DNA of 64,000 bases. It comes from CAHJWO01 sp964245885 (GTDB lineage Bacteria; Verrucomicrobiota; Verrucomicrobiia; Chthoniobacterales; SZAS-18). The stretch spans positions 13,938-77,937 of the forward strand of contig CAXTOX010000004.1 of the NCBI GenBank assembly GCA_964245885.1, in the 5' to 3' direction. Position numbers and translations under genes: made by a program. Within the stretch, counting starts at the first letter, position 1. Each line of letters starts with the position of its first letter. Positions 1-8,554 of this stretch are shown piece by piece. Below the pieces are notes generated by a model. It did not search any database. It was given only the letters and a program-made list of their open reading frames with translations, and was not told the DNA's origin.

Positions 1-2
1 AC

Positions 3-2504
3 CACAGCGCGAACCAGTCCTTTGCCGCCAGCATCGACCTCGTGGCCGGCAAGGCGAACCTGGAGGTTCGCTCGCCCAGCGGAGGGTTCGACGAAACGGT
101 GTTGCCCAAGCTCTCGCACGCTCCGGGCGTCAAGGCTGCCACACCGCTGGTGGACGGTTACGCGACGCTGCCGGATTTCCCCGGCGATTACCTCCAGATC
201 CTCGGCGTGGACGTGTTCACCAACCTGCCGTTTGCGACGTTCGCCATCGGCGGGCAATCGGTGAAGGACGCGCTCGACCTCGACCTCGATAGCTGGCTCG
301 GCGACCCGCACGGGCTGGCGATCACCGACGAGTTCGCCCGGCAGCACGACCTAAAAGTGGGCAGCTCGCTGAAACTGCAAGTCAATGGTCGGGAGGAAAC
401 CATGACCGTGCGCTTCCTGATGCGCCTGACGGACACCGTGGCGGGCAAGGGGAATTCGCGCGCGGCGGCGCTCGACATCGGTTGGGCGCAGGAGCTATTT
501 GGCAAGCAGGGCAAGCTGTCCAGCATCCAGCTTCTGATCGACAAACCGCGCGACGCCGAAGCGGTGGCGGCATCCTTGGCCAACCTCGTGCCGGCGGACG
601 TGACAATTTCCCCGCCTGGCCAACGCAACGGACAGGTCGAAAGGATGCTCGCCGGGTTCGAACTAAACCTCGGCGCGCTCTCGCTTATCTCGCTGCTCGT
701 GGGGATGTTTCTCATTTATAACACGATTGCGGCCAGCGTGGTGCGGCGTCGGATTGAGACCGGTATTTTGCGCTCGATGGGGGCGACCCGGACCGAGGTG
801 CAGGCGTTGTTTCTGGGCGAGGCGGTGCTCTTCGGGATTTTTGGCGTGGCGTTGGGGATCGTCGGCGGTGTGTGCCTGGCCCGGTTTCTCCTCGGCCGCG
901 AGATTGCCCGGGTCATCAGCACGCTTTACCTGCTCGTCAGCGTGGACCAGTATTTTCTGACGCCGCTGCTCGTGGGCAGCGCGTTTTTCTTCGGCCTCGG
1001 GTCGGTGATTGCCGCCGCGTGGCTGCCGGCGCGTGAGGGCGCGCGGGCCGATCCGGTGGCCGCGCTCAGCCTCGGCCTCGGGTTGACCCGCGAACGCAGC
1101 CGCCTCCACGCCTCGCGCTGGCTGCTGGCCGGCGCGGGGACACTGCTGCTCGCTCTCGGCTGCTCGGTCCTATCGCTCACGAGCGGACCGCCTTGGCTGG
1201 GTTTCGGGAGCGCGTTCTTCGTCCTGCTCGGTTTTGCGTTCACCGCGCCGACGCTGATCTCGGGAGCGTCGGCGCTCATCCGCCAGGTGATGAATCGCGG
1301 CGAGGCGACCGTTGCCGCCGCGACGCCGGCGCGTGCGTCTGCCTTCGCGTCGTTCAACACCCTGCTCGGCCTCGCCTCGCAAAACCTCCACCGCAGCCTG
1401 CACCGCACCGCCGTGATCGTCGCCGCGCTGATGGCCGCCGTCGCGATGACCGTGGGCATTTCGGTGATGATCTTTGCGTTTCGCCAGACCGTCGAAACCT
1501 GGATTGACCGCGCCATCGTCGCCGACATTTTCATGACGCCCGCTGCCAACGAAACCCTCGGGAATGGGGCGTTCTTCCCGGCGGATGTTTTGGATGCCCT
1601 GCGCCGCGAACCGGCCGTCCGCACCGTGGACACCGTGCGCGAGGTCGGCATCAACGTGCGCGGCGACCACATTTCCATGGCCGTCGTGGAGGGCGACAAT
1701 CAGGATCGGCTCGCGTTCGTCGGCGGTGGCGCGGCGCAGAAGCTGGCGGCTTTCTACGCGCCGGACACGGTGCTCGTCAGCGAACCGTTCGCCCACCGCT
1801 ACCACGTCGGCGGGGGCGACCGCCTGCCGATCATGACCCCCGACGGGAAGGTCGAATTCGCGGTGGCCGGGGTGTACTACGACTATTCGCGCGATGCGGG
1901 CATCGTGGCCATCAGCCGGCAGAACTTCCTGGGCCACTGGCACGACGAGCGCGTCATGTCCGCCGCGATCTACCTGAAGCCTGCGGTTGATCTCGACGCC
2001 ACCGCCGACCTGATCCGCCAGAAGTTCAACCGTCAGGGGGAGTTCTTGATTTTTTCAAACCGCGCCATCCGCGAGAAGGTCTTCGAGATCTTCAGCCAAA
2101 CCTTCCGCATCACCAGCGTGTTGCGCGGGATCGCGATCGTGGTAGCAATTATCGGCATTTTTCTGACGCTCACCACGCTGATCACGGAGCGGGAAAAGGA
2201 AATCGGCGTCCTGCGTGCCCTAGGAGCCTCGCGCTCGCAGGTGCAGGGGATCGTGCTGGTGGAAAGCGCGTTGATCGGCACGCTGGCCAGCGTGCTCGGC
2301 GTCGTGTCGGGCCTCGTGCTGTCGCTCGTGCTAACCTACGTCATCAACAAGGCGTTCTTTGGTTGGACGATCCAGTTTTCGGTTCCCTGGCTCACGGTGC
2401 TGAGCACGCCGTTGTGGATTATGTCGGCCGCACTGGTGGCGGGGTGGTTGCCCGCCTTGAGAGCCGGACGCGTGGCCATCGCCACGGCGATCCGTGCGGA
2501 GTAA
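3..2504 (+). CDS. ABC transporter permease, FtsX/MacB family (5' partial)
   Basis: The reading frame is open from the first bases of the window, so the N-terminus lies outside; 833 residues are visible. It shows the usual layout of large FtsX-type permeases: an extracytoplasmic MacB-like domain, membrane helices around residues 225-350 containing the FtsX-typical stretch RRRIETGILRSMGATRTEVQ, a second periplasmic domain, and a C-terminal membrane block with a second FtsX signature (EKEIGVLRALGASRSQV). Such permeases work with an ATPase in lipoprotein release or export; the ATPase would lie upstream. The CrtC/AttH-like gene follows after 21 bp, an association known from attEFGH-type loci, so the two probably share an operon. 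The substrate cannot be read from the sequence. Confidence 0.9.
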   Translation, partial: HSANQSFAASIDLVAGKANLEVRSPSGGFDETVLPKLSHAPGVKAATPLVDGYATLPDFPGDYLQILGVDVFTNLPFATFAIGGQSVKDALDLDLDSWLGDPHGLAITDEFARQHDLKVGSSLKLQVNGREETMTVRFLMRLTDTVAGKGNSRAAALDIGWAQELFGKQGKLSSIQLLIDKPRDAEAVAASLANLVPADVTISPPGQRNGQVERMLAGFELNLGALSLISLLVGMFLIYNTIAASVVRRRIETGILRSMGATRTEVQALFLGEAVLFGIFGVALGIVGGVCLARFLLGREIARVISTLYLLVSVDQYFLTPLLVGSAFFFGLGSVIAAAWLPAREGARADPVAALSLGLGLTRERSRLHASRWLLAGAGTLLLALGCSVLSLTSGPPWLGFGSAFFVLLGFAFTAPTLISGASALIRQVMNRGEATVAAATPARASAFASFNTLLGLASQNLHRSLHRTAVIVAALMAAVAMTVGISVMIFAFRQTVETWIDRAIVADIFMTPAANETLGNGAFFPADVLDALRREPAVRTVDTVREVGINVRGDHISMAVVEGDNQDRLAFVGGGAAQKLAAFYAPDTVLVSEPFAHRYHVGGGDRLPIMTPDGKVEFAVAGVYYDYSRDAGIVAISRQNFLGHWHDERVMSAAIYLKPAVDLDATADLIRQKFNRQGEFLIFSNRAIREKVFEIFSQTFRITSVLRGIAIVVAIIGIFLTLTTLITEREKEIGVLRALGASRSQVQGIVLVESALIGTLASVLGVVSGLVLSLVLTYVINKAFFGWTIQFSVPWLTVLSTPLWIMSAALVAGWLPALRAGRVAIATAIRAE

Positions 2505-2525
2505 CCTTTGCCTAAACCTCGAACC

Positions 2526-3770
2526 ATGTTCAGCAAGCATCACCAATCTCTCGTCTTCAGGCTGTTCTTGGCCATGGTCATCGCGCTGACGGTTTTACCT
2601 CCGGCCGGTCGAGCACAAGAGAACAAACCGGGGGCTGCGGATTGGAGCCTGGCGGTGCCGGGCTGGCTGTACAGCTTCCCGGCCGATCATGCCTGGCATC
2701 CTGAATACAAAACAGAATGGTGGTATTTTACGGGCAACCTCCGAACCGACGCCGGCAAGTCGTACGGCTACGAACTGACTTTTTTTCGCCAGGGAACCTT
2801 GCCGCCGGACCGTCTCGCAACCCTGTTCCGCGTCGGCCAGCCACGTTCCCGTTTCGTGCAGGGGGACTTCAAGTTTGCCCACTTCGCCGTGTCGGACGTG
2901 GACGGACGCCATTTCTACTTTACCGAGCGCACCACTCGCGGTGCCTTCGGGGAAGCCGGCTTCGGACACGCGCCGACCAACGATCCGGCCGCGCCACGCG
3001 AGCCGCTCGCCCGGCTGGAGGATTGGCAACTGGTGCCGCAGGTCGACGGCGCGTGGCGGATCACGGCGCACTCCGCCTCCCCGACCCCGATGTCGGTAGA
3101 CTTCCAGGTTCGCCAGGCCAAGCCGCCGGTCATCCATGGGGCGGACGGCGTCAGCCAAAAAGCGGCCGGGTTGGGCAACGCATCGCATTATTATTCCTTC
3201 ACCCGCCTGGAAACGACCGGGACCATGGCAGTGGGAGAGAACGCCGCTGCCTCGAACGTCCACGGCGATAGCTGGTTCGACCACGAATGGGCCAGCAACC
3301 AACTCGCGGGCGACCAGGTAGGCTGGGACTGGTTTTGCTTTCAGTTCGACGATCGTACCGAGTTGATGCTCTACGCGATGCGCCGTCGCGACGGCAGCGT
3401 GGACTCGGTGTCGGCCGGCACGTTCGTCGATGCCGCCGGACGGTCCTCCCACCTGAGCCGGACGGATTTCCGGTTGGAACCTACCCGAACCTGGAAGAGC
3501 AAGCAGACAGACACGACCTATCCCATCGCTTGGAAGGTGAGCATCCCGAGCCTGCAACTGGTTTTCGCGTTGGAACCGGCGCTGGACGATCAGGAACTCG
3601 TGCTGCCTCCAATCAGTTATTGGGAAGGAGCCATCCGCACGACGGGGCAACGCGCCGGCAACGCGGTTTCCGGCAAAGGCTACATGGAACTGACCGGGTA
3701 CGCGGGCACTTTGAAAGGGCTGCAAAAGGCGAATACACCGGACGAAGATTTGCGCCTCCCCCCGCGGTGA
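2526..3770 (+). CDS. Secreted CrtC/AttH-like lipocalin-fold protein
   Basis: A 414-residue protein with an N-terminal signal peptide (hydrophobic LFLAMVIALTVLPPAG ending near RAQ). The mature start carries the family hallmark HPEYKTEWWYFTGNL, and a later SWFDHEWASNQL motif is also typical of the CrtC (hydroxyneurosporene synthase)/AttH family. Despite the family name, members next to FtsX permeases are generally exported proteins of unknown function, so carotenoid hydration should not be assumed. The ATG at 2526 is chosen because it directly precedes the signal peptide; an in-frame TTG at 2508 would add six residues. It is probably co-transcribed with the upstream permease and followed after 15 bp by a secreted thioredoxin-fold protein. 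Confidence 0.85.
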   Translation: MFSKHHQSLVFRLFLAMVIALTVLPPAGRAQENKPGAADWSLAVPGWLYSFPADHAWHPEYKTEWWYFTGNLRTDAGKSYGYELTFFRQGTLPPDRLATLFRVGQPRSRFVQGDFKFAHFAVSDVDGRHFYFTERTTRGAFGEAGFGHAPTNDPAAPREPLARLEDWQLVPQVDGAWRITAHSASPTPMSVDFQVRQAKPPVIHGADGVSQKAAGLGNASHYYSFTRLETTGTMAVGENAAASNVHGDSWFDHEWASNQLAGDQVGWDWFCFQFDDRTELMLYAMRRRDGSVDSVSAGTFVDAAGRSSHLSRTDFRLEPTRTWKSKQTDTTYPIAWKVSIPSLQLVFALEPALDDQELVLPPISYWEGAIRTTGQRAGNAVSGKGYMELTGYAGTLKGLQKANTPDEDLRLPPR

Positions 3771-3785
3771 GTAAACTGTTAGACC

Positions 3786-4292
3786 ATGAAAACTCGTCTT
3801 CTGCCCTTGGCCGCGTTCGCCGTATGGATCGTTGCGGCCTCCGTCGCGAGCGCCGGACTTCAGCCTGGTGCAAACATTTTGCCTTCGGAGGTCCGCAACG
3901 CGGCGACCGGCGAGCAATACTGCCAGATGTGCGCCTATAGCAGCCGCCCTGGAACCGTGGCGATCTACGGAAAGCTGAACGACGAGGCGTTCTGGAACGA
4001 CGCGGCCAAGCTCCAGGCGCTGCAGGATAAGCACAAGAACTTTGGCTTCTTCGCGCAGGTGATCGACTCGACGGACGCCGCCGCCATCGCGGCCGAGGCG
4101 AAGAAGCGCGGCATCAAGTACCCGGTCGTGATCACGGCCGACCCGGATTTTGAGAAGGTGTACCAGGTCGGCGGTGTCAGCCGGACGGTGTACTTCTCCA
4201 CCGACTTCAAGATCGGTTGGTCCGGCGTGGGCATAGATGACGCGGCGCTGGCTGCCATCGAAGCCAAGATCAAAGCGGACCCGAGAAGTTGA
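3786..4292 (+). CDS. Secreted thioredoxin-fold protein
   Basis: A 168-residue protein with a signal peptide (LLPLAAFAVWIVAASVASA) and a CxxC pair in EQYCQMCAY near residue 45. The rest alternates strands and helices as in thioredoxin-like domains, including a cis-Pro-like segment (IKYPVVITAD). The C-Q-M-C site is not the usual CGPC or CPHC, and its position close after the signal peptide fits an exported redox or redox-like protein. It starts 15 bp after the CrtC-like gene and may act on the same exported system. Its substrate is unknown; the thioredoxin assignment rests on fold pattern and the CxxC alone. Confidence 0.7.
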   Translation: MKTRLLPLAAFAVWIVAASVASAGLQPGANILPSEVRNAATGEQYCQMCAYSSRPGTVAIYGKLNDEAFWNDAAKLQALQDKHKNFGFFAQVIDSTDAAAIAAEAKKRGIKYPVVITADPDFEKVYQVGGVSRTVYFSTDFKIGWSGVGIDDAALAAIEAKIKADPRS

Positions 4293-4342
4293 AAGCCGCA
4301 GGCATCCCTACCATGGTGACGACCGACCGCTGCGCGGCCTGC

Positions 4343-5941
4343 TTAGACTTTTTTCCAACGCAGGTCGCGTTGGATGACCTGCGCGGCATTGCGTCCGCTC
4401 GCGCCGAATACCCCTCCGCCAGGGTGCGTACTCGCGCCGGTGAGATACAATCCGGGCAAATGGGTGCGGTAAGTGGAAAGCTCCGGTAGCGGGCGGAAGA
4501 AAAACATCTGGTCCAAGCTCATTTCCAGGTGCATCACGTTCGCGCGCAGCAAGCCTAATTTGCGCTCGATCTCCAGCGGCGTCTGGATGTAGCGGTCGAT
4601 CAAAGCTCCGCGCATGTTGGGCGCGTACTCGCAGACCACGTCATAGATCTTGTCAGCCTCGCGCTCGGCGATCTGGTCCCAGTCCTCGCCGTTGGAAAGA
4701 GCGTAGGGATGGTACTGCGCCCAGGTGAAAAGCACGTGCTTACCCGGCGGCGCAAGGGTCGGATCGAGCGCGGAAAACGTCATCGCGAGGACTGCCGGCT
4801 TCTTTGGCGGCTCACCACGCTGATAATCAAGGAACGCCTGCCGCAGATAATCACGCGTCGGACAGAGCAGTTGCAGGGAACCGTGGCATGGCGAGATCCC
4901 GCGTTCGTCGCAAGGTTGCCCGGCGTAGCGCGGCAGTTCGCTGACAGCGTGCCGGACAATCATCCCGAAGCCGTTGCCGACCCGCAGGTGATCCACGCGC
5001 CGCTGCAACTCTGTCGGCACGAGCGCCGGGTCGAGCAGCCGGAAGGTCGTCTGCACGTGGCACGCTGCCGCCACCGCACGAGCGGCGTGGGTTTGTCCGT
5101 CAACCGTTCGCACCTCGAACCCGGTCTTTCCCGCACCAGCAGCCCGGCCGATCTGCGAAACGGGTTGGTCGGTCAGCACCTCCCCGCCCATCGACCGCAG
5201 GCAACGCGCCAGCGCCTGCGTCAACGCCCCGGAACCGCCCTTGGCACGCCACGCGCCGTGTTTGTGGATCATCGCCTGCCAGCCCACGAGATCACCGGTG
5301 GCAATTTCCTCCGGTGGCGGACCGGATTGCGCCGCCAGCCAGTACAACGCCGCCCTTACTTCCTCGGACTCGAACGTCTCGTCGATGAGCCGCCCGTAGT
5401 TCGTCATCAGTTGCCGCGTCGTGTCGAGCGAACTCCACACCTTGCGCGAACCACGGTTAAACAGGTTGCGTCGGAAAATGGTGCCGAAGATTGCTCCAGG
5501 CTTCGGGGCTTGCATGAAGGTCTCGAACACCCCTTCGTTCAGCTCGCGGAAGCGGTTGATGAACTCCCGATACGCCGTCGCGTCGCGCGGGGAGACCTCC
5601 GCGATGCTGGCGCAGGTTTTTTCCAGGTCCCGGTGGAAGCTGATCCCCAGCGCCTTGCCCGGCACGGGGTAAAACGCCCACGGGTCCATCTCGATGTATT
5701 CGAGTCCGTGCGCCGCCAGCCCGAGTTCCTCCATGATCGGCGTGGAGCGGAACATGATGTGCGCGGAGCTGCCCACGTCGAACTTGTAGCCGTGCACGAT
5801 CTCCTCGGTGCACACGGCCCCGCCGACGACCGGGCGGCGTTCGAGGACGAGCACCTTGCGGCCGGCCTTGGCGAGGTAACAGGCGCAGATCAGCCCGTTG
5901 TGGCCGGCACCGACGACGATGCAATCATAGGGAGCGAGCAT
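4343..5941 (-). CDS. Phytoene-desaturase-like FAD oxidoreductase
   Basis: A 532-residue flavoprotein of the phytoene dehydrogenase-related (CrtI/PYROXD2-like) family. The N-terminus has a dinucleotide-binding fold (DCIVVGAGHNGLICACYLAK) followed by LVLERRPVVGGAVCTEE. The C-terminus has the second FAD contact, LYLTGASTHPGGGVFGASGRNAA. Length matches the family. It lies alone on the minus strand, convergent with the thioredoxin-fold gene and divergent from the glycosylase gene. No phytoene synthase is nearby, and the sequence resembles the broad PYROXD2-like branch more than proven carotenoid desaturases, so the substrate is open. Confidence 0.85.
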   Translation of the reverse strand: MLAPYDCIVVGAGHNGLICACYLAKAGRKVLVLERRPVVGGAVCTEEIVHGYKFDVGSSAHIMFRSTPIMEELGLAAHGLEYIEMDPWAFYPVPGKALGISFHRDLEKTCASIAEVSPRDATAYREFINRFRELNEGVFETFMQAPKPGAIFGTIFRRNLFNRGSRKVWSSLDTTRQLMTNYGRLIDETFESEEVRAALYWLAAQSGPPPEEIATGDLVGWQAMIHKHGAWRAKGGSGALTQALARCLRSMGGEVLTDQPVSQIGRAAGAGKTGFEVRTVDGQTHAARAVAAACHVQTTFRLLDPALVPTELQRRVDHLRVGNGFGMIVRHAVSELPRYAGQPCDERGISPCHGSLQLLCPTRDYLRQAFLDYQRGEPPKKPAVLAMTFSALDPTLAPPGKHVLFTWAQYHPYALSNGEDWDQIAEREADKIYDVVCEYAPNMRGALIDRYIQTPLEIERKLGLLRANVMHLEMSLDQMFFFRPLPELSTYRTHLPGLYLTGASTHPGGGVFGASGRNAAQVIQRDLRWKKV

Positions 5942-6013
5942 GGAGGGGAAACGACGAGCGTACGCGTGCGGTTGCTTTGCGGTCAGTCGATTTTACCTTG
6001 CCGACGCGTCCCC

Positions 6014-6610
6014 ATGCTCGGCAAAGAATTCTTCACCCAACATCCGCTCACTTGCGCGGCCGACCTCATCGGCTGTGAACTCGTCTGGGAACATTGCAGC
6101 GGGATCATCGTGGAAACGGAGGCTTACGCGGCGGTCGGCGACGAAGCTTGCCATACTTTCCTGCGGCGCGGGGCGCAGAAGTTCGTGGACGCCCACCCGG
6201 CCGGCACGGCCTACATTTATCTGAACTATGGCATCCATTGGCTGCTGAACGTCCTCGTCAAAGGTCCGGCCGGGGATGGCTTCGTGCTCGTCCGCGCGCT
6301 GGAGCCACGGCGCGGAGTTCTGCTCATGCAAAAACGCCGCAAGCTCGCAGACCCCGCCAAGCTGTGTTCCGGTCCGGGCAAGCTCACGCAGGCGCTCGGC
6401 ATCCCGGCAACCTTCCACGGTTCGGACCTGTGCGCGGACCCCGCGCAGGCTTTTCACGCCCGGCCCGGCGACGTGGCGGCCCCCGGCCTGGTGGCGGACG
6501 TACGCATCGGGATCTCGCGTGCCGCCGAGTTGCCGTGGCGTTTCCTCGCCGCAGGCAGCCGCTACGTGAGCCGCCGTCCCACCCGCGCCGCGACGGCCGT
6601 CAGTGGTTAA
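6014..6610 (+). CDS. mpg: 3-methyladenine DNA glycosylase, AAG/MPG family
   Basis: A 198-residue member of the AAG/MPG family, which removes alkylated purines in base excision repair. Visible landmarks are GKEFFTQHPLTCAADLIGCEL at the start, the catalytic-base region IIVETEAYAAVGDEACHTF, the TAYIYLNYGIHWLLNVL segment and CSGPGKLTQALGI. Length is normal. A much longer open frame runs upstream antisense to the desaturase gene; the ATG at 6014 is chosen because the family starts exactly there. No clear ribosome site precedes it. Confidence 0.92.
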   Translation: MLGKEFFTQHPLTCAADLIGCELVWEHCSGIIVETEAYAAVGDEACHTFLRRGAQKFVDAHPAGTAYIYLNYGIHWLLNVLVKGPAGDGFVLVRALEPRRGVLLMQKRRKLADPAKLCSGPGKLTQALGIPATFHGSDLCADPAQAFHARPGDVAAPGLVADVRIGISRAAELPWRFLAAGSRYVSRRPTRAATAVSG

Positions 6611-6613
6611 AAC

Positions 6614-6655
6614 AAAAAAGGGGTCGGACGGTTCCATGAGAACAGCCCGACCCCG
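6614..6655 (-). terminator. Rho-independent terminator
   Basis: Read on the minus strand, GGGGTCGG and CCGACCCC form a perfect 8-bp stem (plus-strand 6620-6627 and 6647-6654), followed by a run of six T. It lies just downstream of the small lipoprotein gene at 6707-6841 and is best read as its terminator. It may also limit read-through from the convergent glycosylase gene. Confidence 0.7.
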
Positions 6656-6706
6656 GTTGAGGTTTCCTTGACCAGACGGCCACGCGCAAGCGCGCCGCGC
6701 AGGAAG

Positions 6707-6841
6707 TTACTTACTGCTGGTGGTGGTGGTCGAAGCCGACACGCCCGACGTGGACGCCGTGCCTTTCGTTTCGCACGCGCTGAAACCGATCGTGGCAGCC
6801 ACCGCGAAGGCCACGAGGGCCAGGGACTTGATGATTTTCAT
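6707..6841 (-). CDS. Very small lipoprotein (44 aa)
   Basis: A 44-codon gene starting MKIIKSLALVAFAVAATIG, then FSAC as a lipobox and a Thr/Ser-rich tail ending TTTTSSK. A strong GGAGG lies about 13 bases before the ATG, and a good rho-independent terminator follows, so this is likely a real single-gene unit. After lipidation at Cys-23 only about 22 residues would remain, a size like entericidin-type peptides, but no clear homology to EcnA/EcnB is visible. The Thr/Ser tail resembles that of the lipoprotein encoded at 49354-49755. Confidence 0.6.
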   Translation of the reverse strand: MKIIKSLALVAFAVAATIGFSACETKGTASTSGVSASTTTTSSK

Positions 6842-6963
6842 ATTACTCTTTTTCCACCTCCGTTCTCAGGCTAGTCGCCATTGCAGCAGACTCTTGGCCG
6901 ATGCAGCCGGGCTTGGCAACAGGATTCGCCAAGAATTTTTGTCCGTGGCTGTCACGGCAGGGT

Positions 6964-7437
6964 TTACGCTTCGGCGATGATCACGGTCGTGCCAGGCGGC
7001 GTGAGCGCGTAGAGATCGGCCACGTCAACGTTCCTCATCCGCACGCATCCGTGGCTGGCGGGCTGGCCGATGGCGTCCTCGTGGTTGGTGCCATGAATGT
7101 AGATGTAGCGCGCATGGGTGTTGGCGTTGCCCTCCTCGTCGCCCGCCAGCCAGAGGATCCGCGTGAGGACCAGATCGTCGTCGTTCGCGTCAAGGCCGTT
7201 TTCCCCCGTCGGCAGGCGGCTCTTGAACACCGTCCCCAGCTCCGCACCGTCCCCGAACTTCTCCGCGACGCGGAACCGCCCGAGCGGCGTGCGCAGGCTG
7301 CCCGGTTCCGTGCCCAGGCCGAACCGCGACGTGGAGACCGGATAGCGGCGCAGCACGTTGCCCAGCGTGTCGGCGACTTCCATTTCCTGCCGGGCGACGG
7401 ACACGCGCAACGAGATTTCCGGGGGGGACGTTTGCAT
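6964..7437 (-). CDS. L,D-transpeptidase (YkuD domain)
   Basis: A 157-residue YkuD-type protein with the catalytic motif HGCVRMRNVDV (SHGCVRM; Cys about residue 132) and the upstream His in YIYIHGTNHED. These enzymes make 3-3 peptidoglycan cross-links or attach proteins to the wall. No signal peptide or LysM domain is visible, so the protein is short for the family. The open frame continues far upstream antisense to asd; the ATG at 7435-7437 is chosen because it leaves a compact domain and a 36-bp divergent gap before asd. Export by an undetected signal, or a start site inside the asd gene, cannot be excluded. Confidence 0.85.
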   Translation of the reverse strand: MQTSPPEISLRVSVARQEMEVADTLGNVLRRYPVSTSRFGLGTEPGSLRTPLGRFRVAEKFGDGAELGTVFKSRLPTGENGLDANDDDLVLTRILWLAGDEEGNANTHARYIYIHGTNHEDAIGQPASHGCVRMRNVDVADLYALTPPGTTVIIAEA

Positions 7438-7473
7438 CACACGCAGGAAAGCATAAGCTCGCCCTCCGCTGCC

Positions 7474-8475
7474 ATGCAAAACAAGTCTCTCCGCATCGCC
7501 ATCGTCGGTGCCAGCGGGGCCGTTGGCCAGGAACTCCTGGATGTGCTCACGCGCCGCTGCTTCCCGGTGGCGTCGTTGCGTCTGCTCGGGTCCGAGCGTT
7601 CCGTCGGCAAGACCGCCGCGTTCCAGGGCGAAACGCTGCTCATCGAGCGGCTGGAGGAGGGTTCGTTCGCCGGGATCGACCTCGCGCTGTTCAGCGCCGG
7701 AGCGTCCGTGGCACGACGGTACGCGCCCGCCGCCGTCGACGCCGGGGCGGTCGTGGTGGACAACTCGTCCGCGTACCGGATGGACCCCGACGTACCGCTC
7801 GTCATCCCGGAGATCAACGGCGCGGACGCCTCCGGGCACCGCGGCATCATCGCGAATCCGAACTGCACGACGGCCGTCACGCTCATGGCGCTCGCCCCCC
7901 TGCACCGGGCGTTCGGCGTGCAGCGGGTGTTCGCCTCCAGCTACCAGGCGGTCTCGGGCACGGGCGCGCGCGCCATCGAGGAACTGCGCACGCAGGTAGC
8001 GGCGGTTGCCGCCGGCCAGCCGCCAAAGCCGGAAATCTACCCGCACCAGATCGCCTTCAACGTGCTGCCGCAGGTCGATGCGTTCCTCGACAACGGGTAC
8101 ACCAAGGAAGAAATGAAGATGCAGTTCGAGGGTCGCCGCATCCTGCATCTGCCTGGATTCCGCGCCTCGGTGACGTGCGTGCGCGTGCCGGTGTACCGGG
8201 CGCACTCCGTGGCGGTCAGCGCGGAGTTTGCGCGGCCCGTGACGCTCACCGACGCGTACGCCGCCCTACGGTCCGCGCCGGGGCTCCAGGTCGTCGATGA
8301 ACCCGCCAAAAACCTCTACCCGCTGCCGCTGGCATGCGCCGGACGCGACGACTGCCAAGTCGGGCGGCTGCGGCTGGATTGCGCGCTCGACAACGGTCTG
8401 GCATTCTGGGTGGCCGGCGACCAACTCCTCAAGGGTGCAGCGCTCAACACCGTGCAAATCGCCGAACTTCTCTAG
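7474..8475 (+). CDS. asd: Aspartate-semialdehyde dehydrogenase
   Basis: A 333-residue NADPH-dependent enzyme converting aspartyl phosphate to aspartate semialdehyde, feeding lysine, diaminopimelate, threonine and methionine synthesis. Visible are the N-terminal Rossmann motif IVGASGAVGQELLDVL, the active-site Cys in IIANPNCTTAV and the substrate-binding CVRVPVYRAHS near residue 240. Length fits. The ATG at 7474 precedes the Rossmann fold directly. It is divergent from the L,D-transpeptidase gene, whose product also concerns the wall that needs diaminopimelate. Confidence 0.95.
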   Translation: MQNKSLRIAIVGASGAVGQELLDVLTRRCFPVASLRLLGSERSVGKTAAFQGETLLIERLEEGSFAGIDLALFSAGASVARRYAPAAVDAGAVVVDNSSAYRMDPDVPLVIPEINGADASGHRGIIANPNCTTAVTLMALAPLHRAFGVQRVFASSYQAVSGTGARAIEELRTQVAAVAAGQPPKPEIYPHQIAFNVLPQVDAFLDNGYTKEEMKMQFEGRRILHLPGFRASVTCVRVPVYRAHSVAVSAEFARPVTLTDAYAALRSAPGLQVVDEPAKNLYPLPLACAGRDDCQVGRLRLDCALDNGLAFWVAGDQLLKGAALNTVQIAELL

Positions 8476-8554
8476 CCGCACGGCTTTTGCTTGCGTTCGG
8501 GGTGACGGGCGGACACTCTGCCGGCCAGAATTTTCGTCGTAACCCTCTCACCGG

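Noticed and set aside
4343..5941. Carotenoid pathway assignment for the desaturase-like and CrtC-like genes
   Set aside because: No crtB, crtY or other pathway gene is near; the CrtC-like protein is exported and linked to an FtsX permease, and the oxidoreductase looks like the general PYROXD2-type branch.
6964..8205. Long version of the L,D-transpeptidase frame
   Set aside because: The upstream two thirds overlap asd in antisense and show no domain; the YkuD protein starts at 7437.
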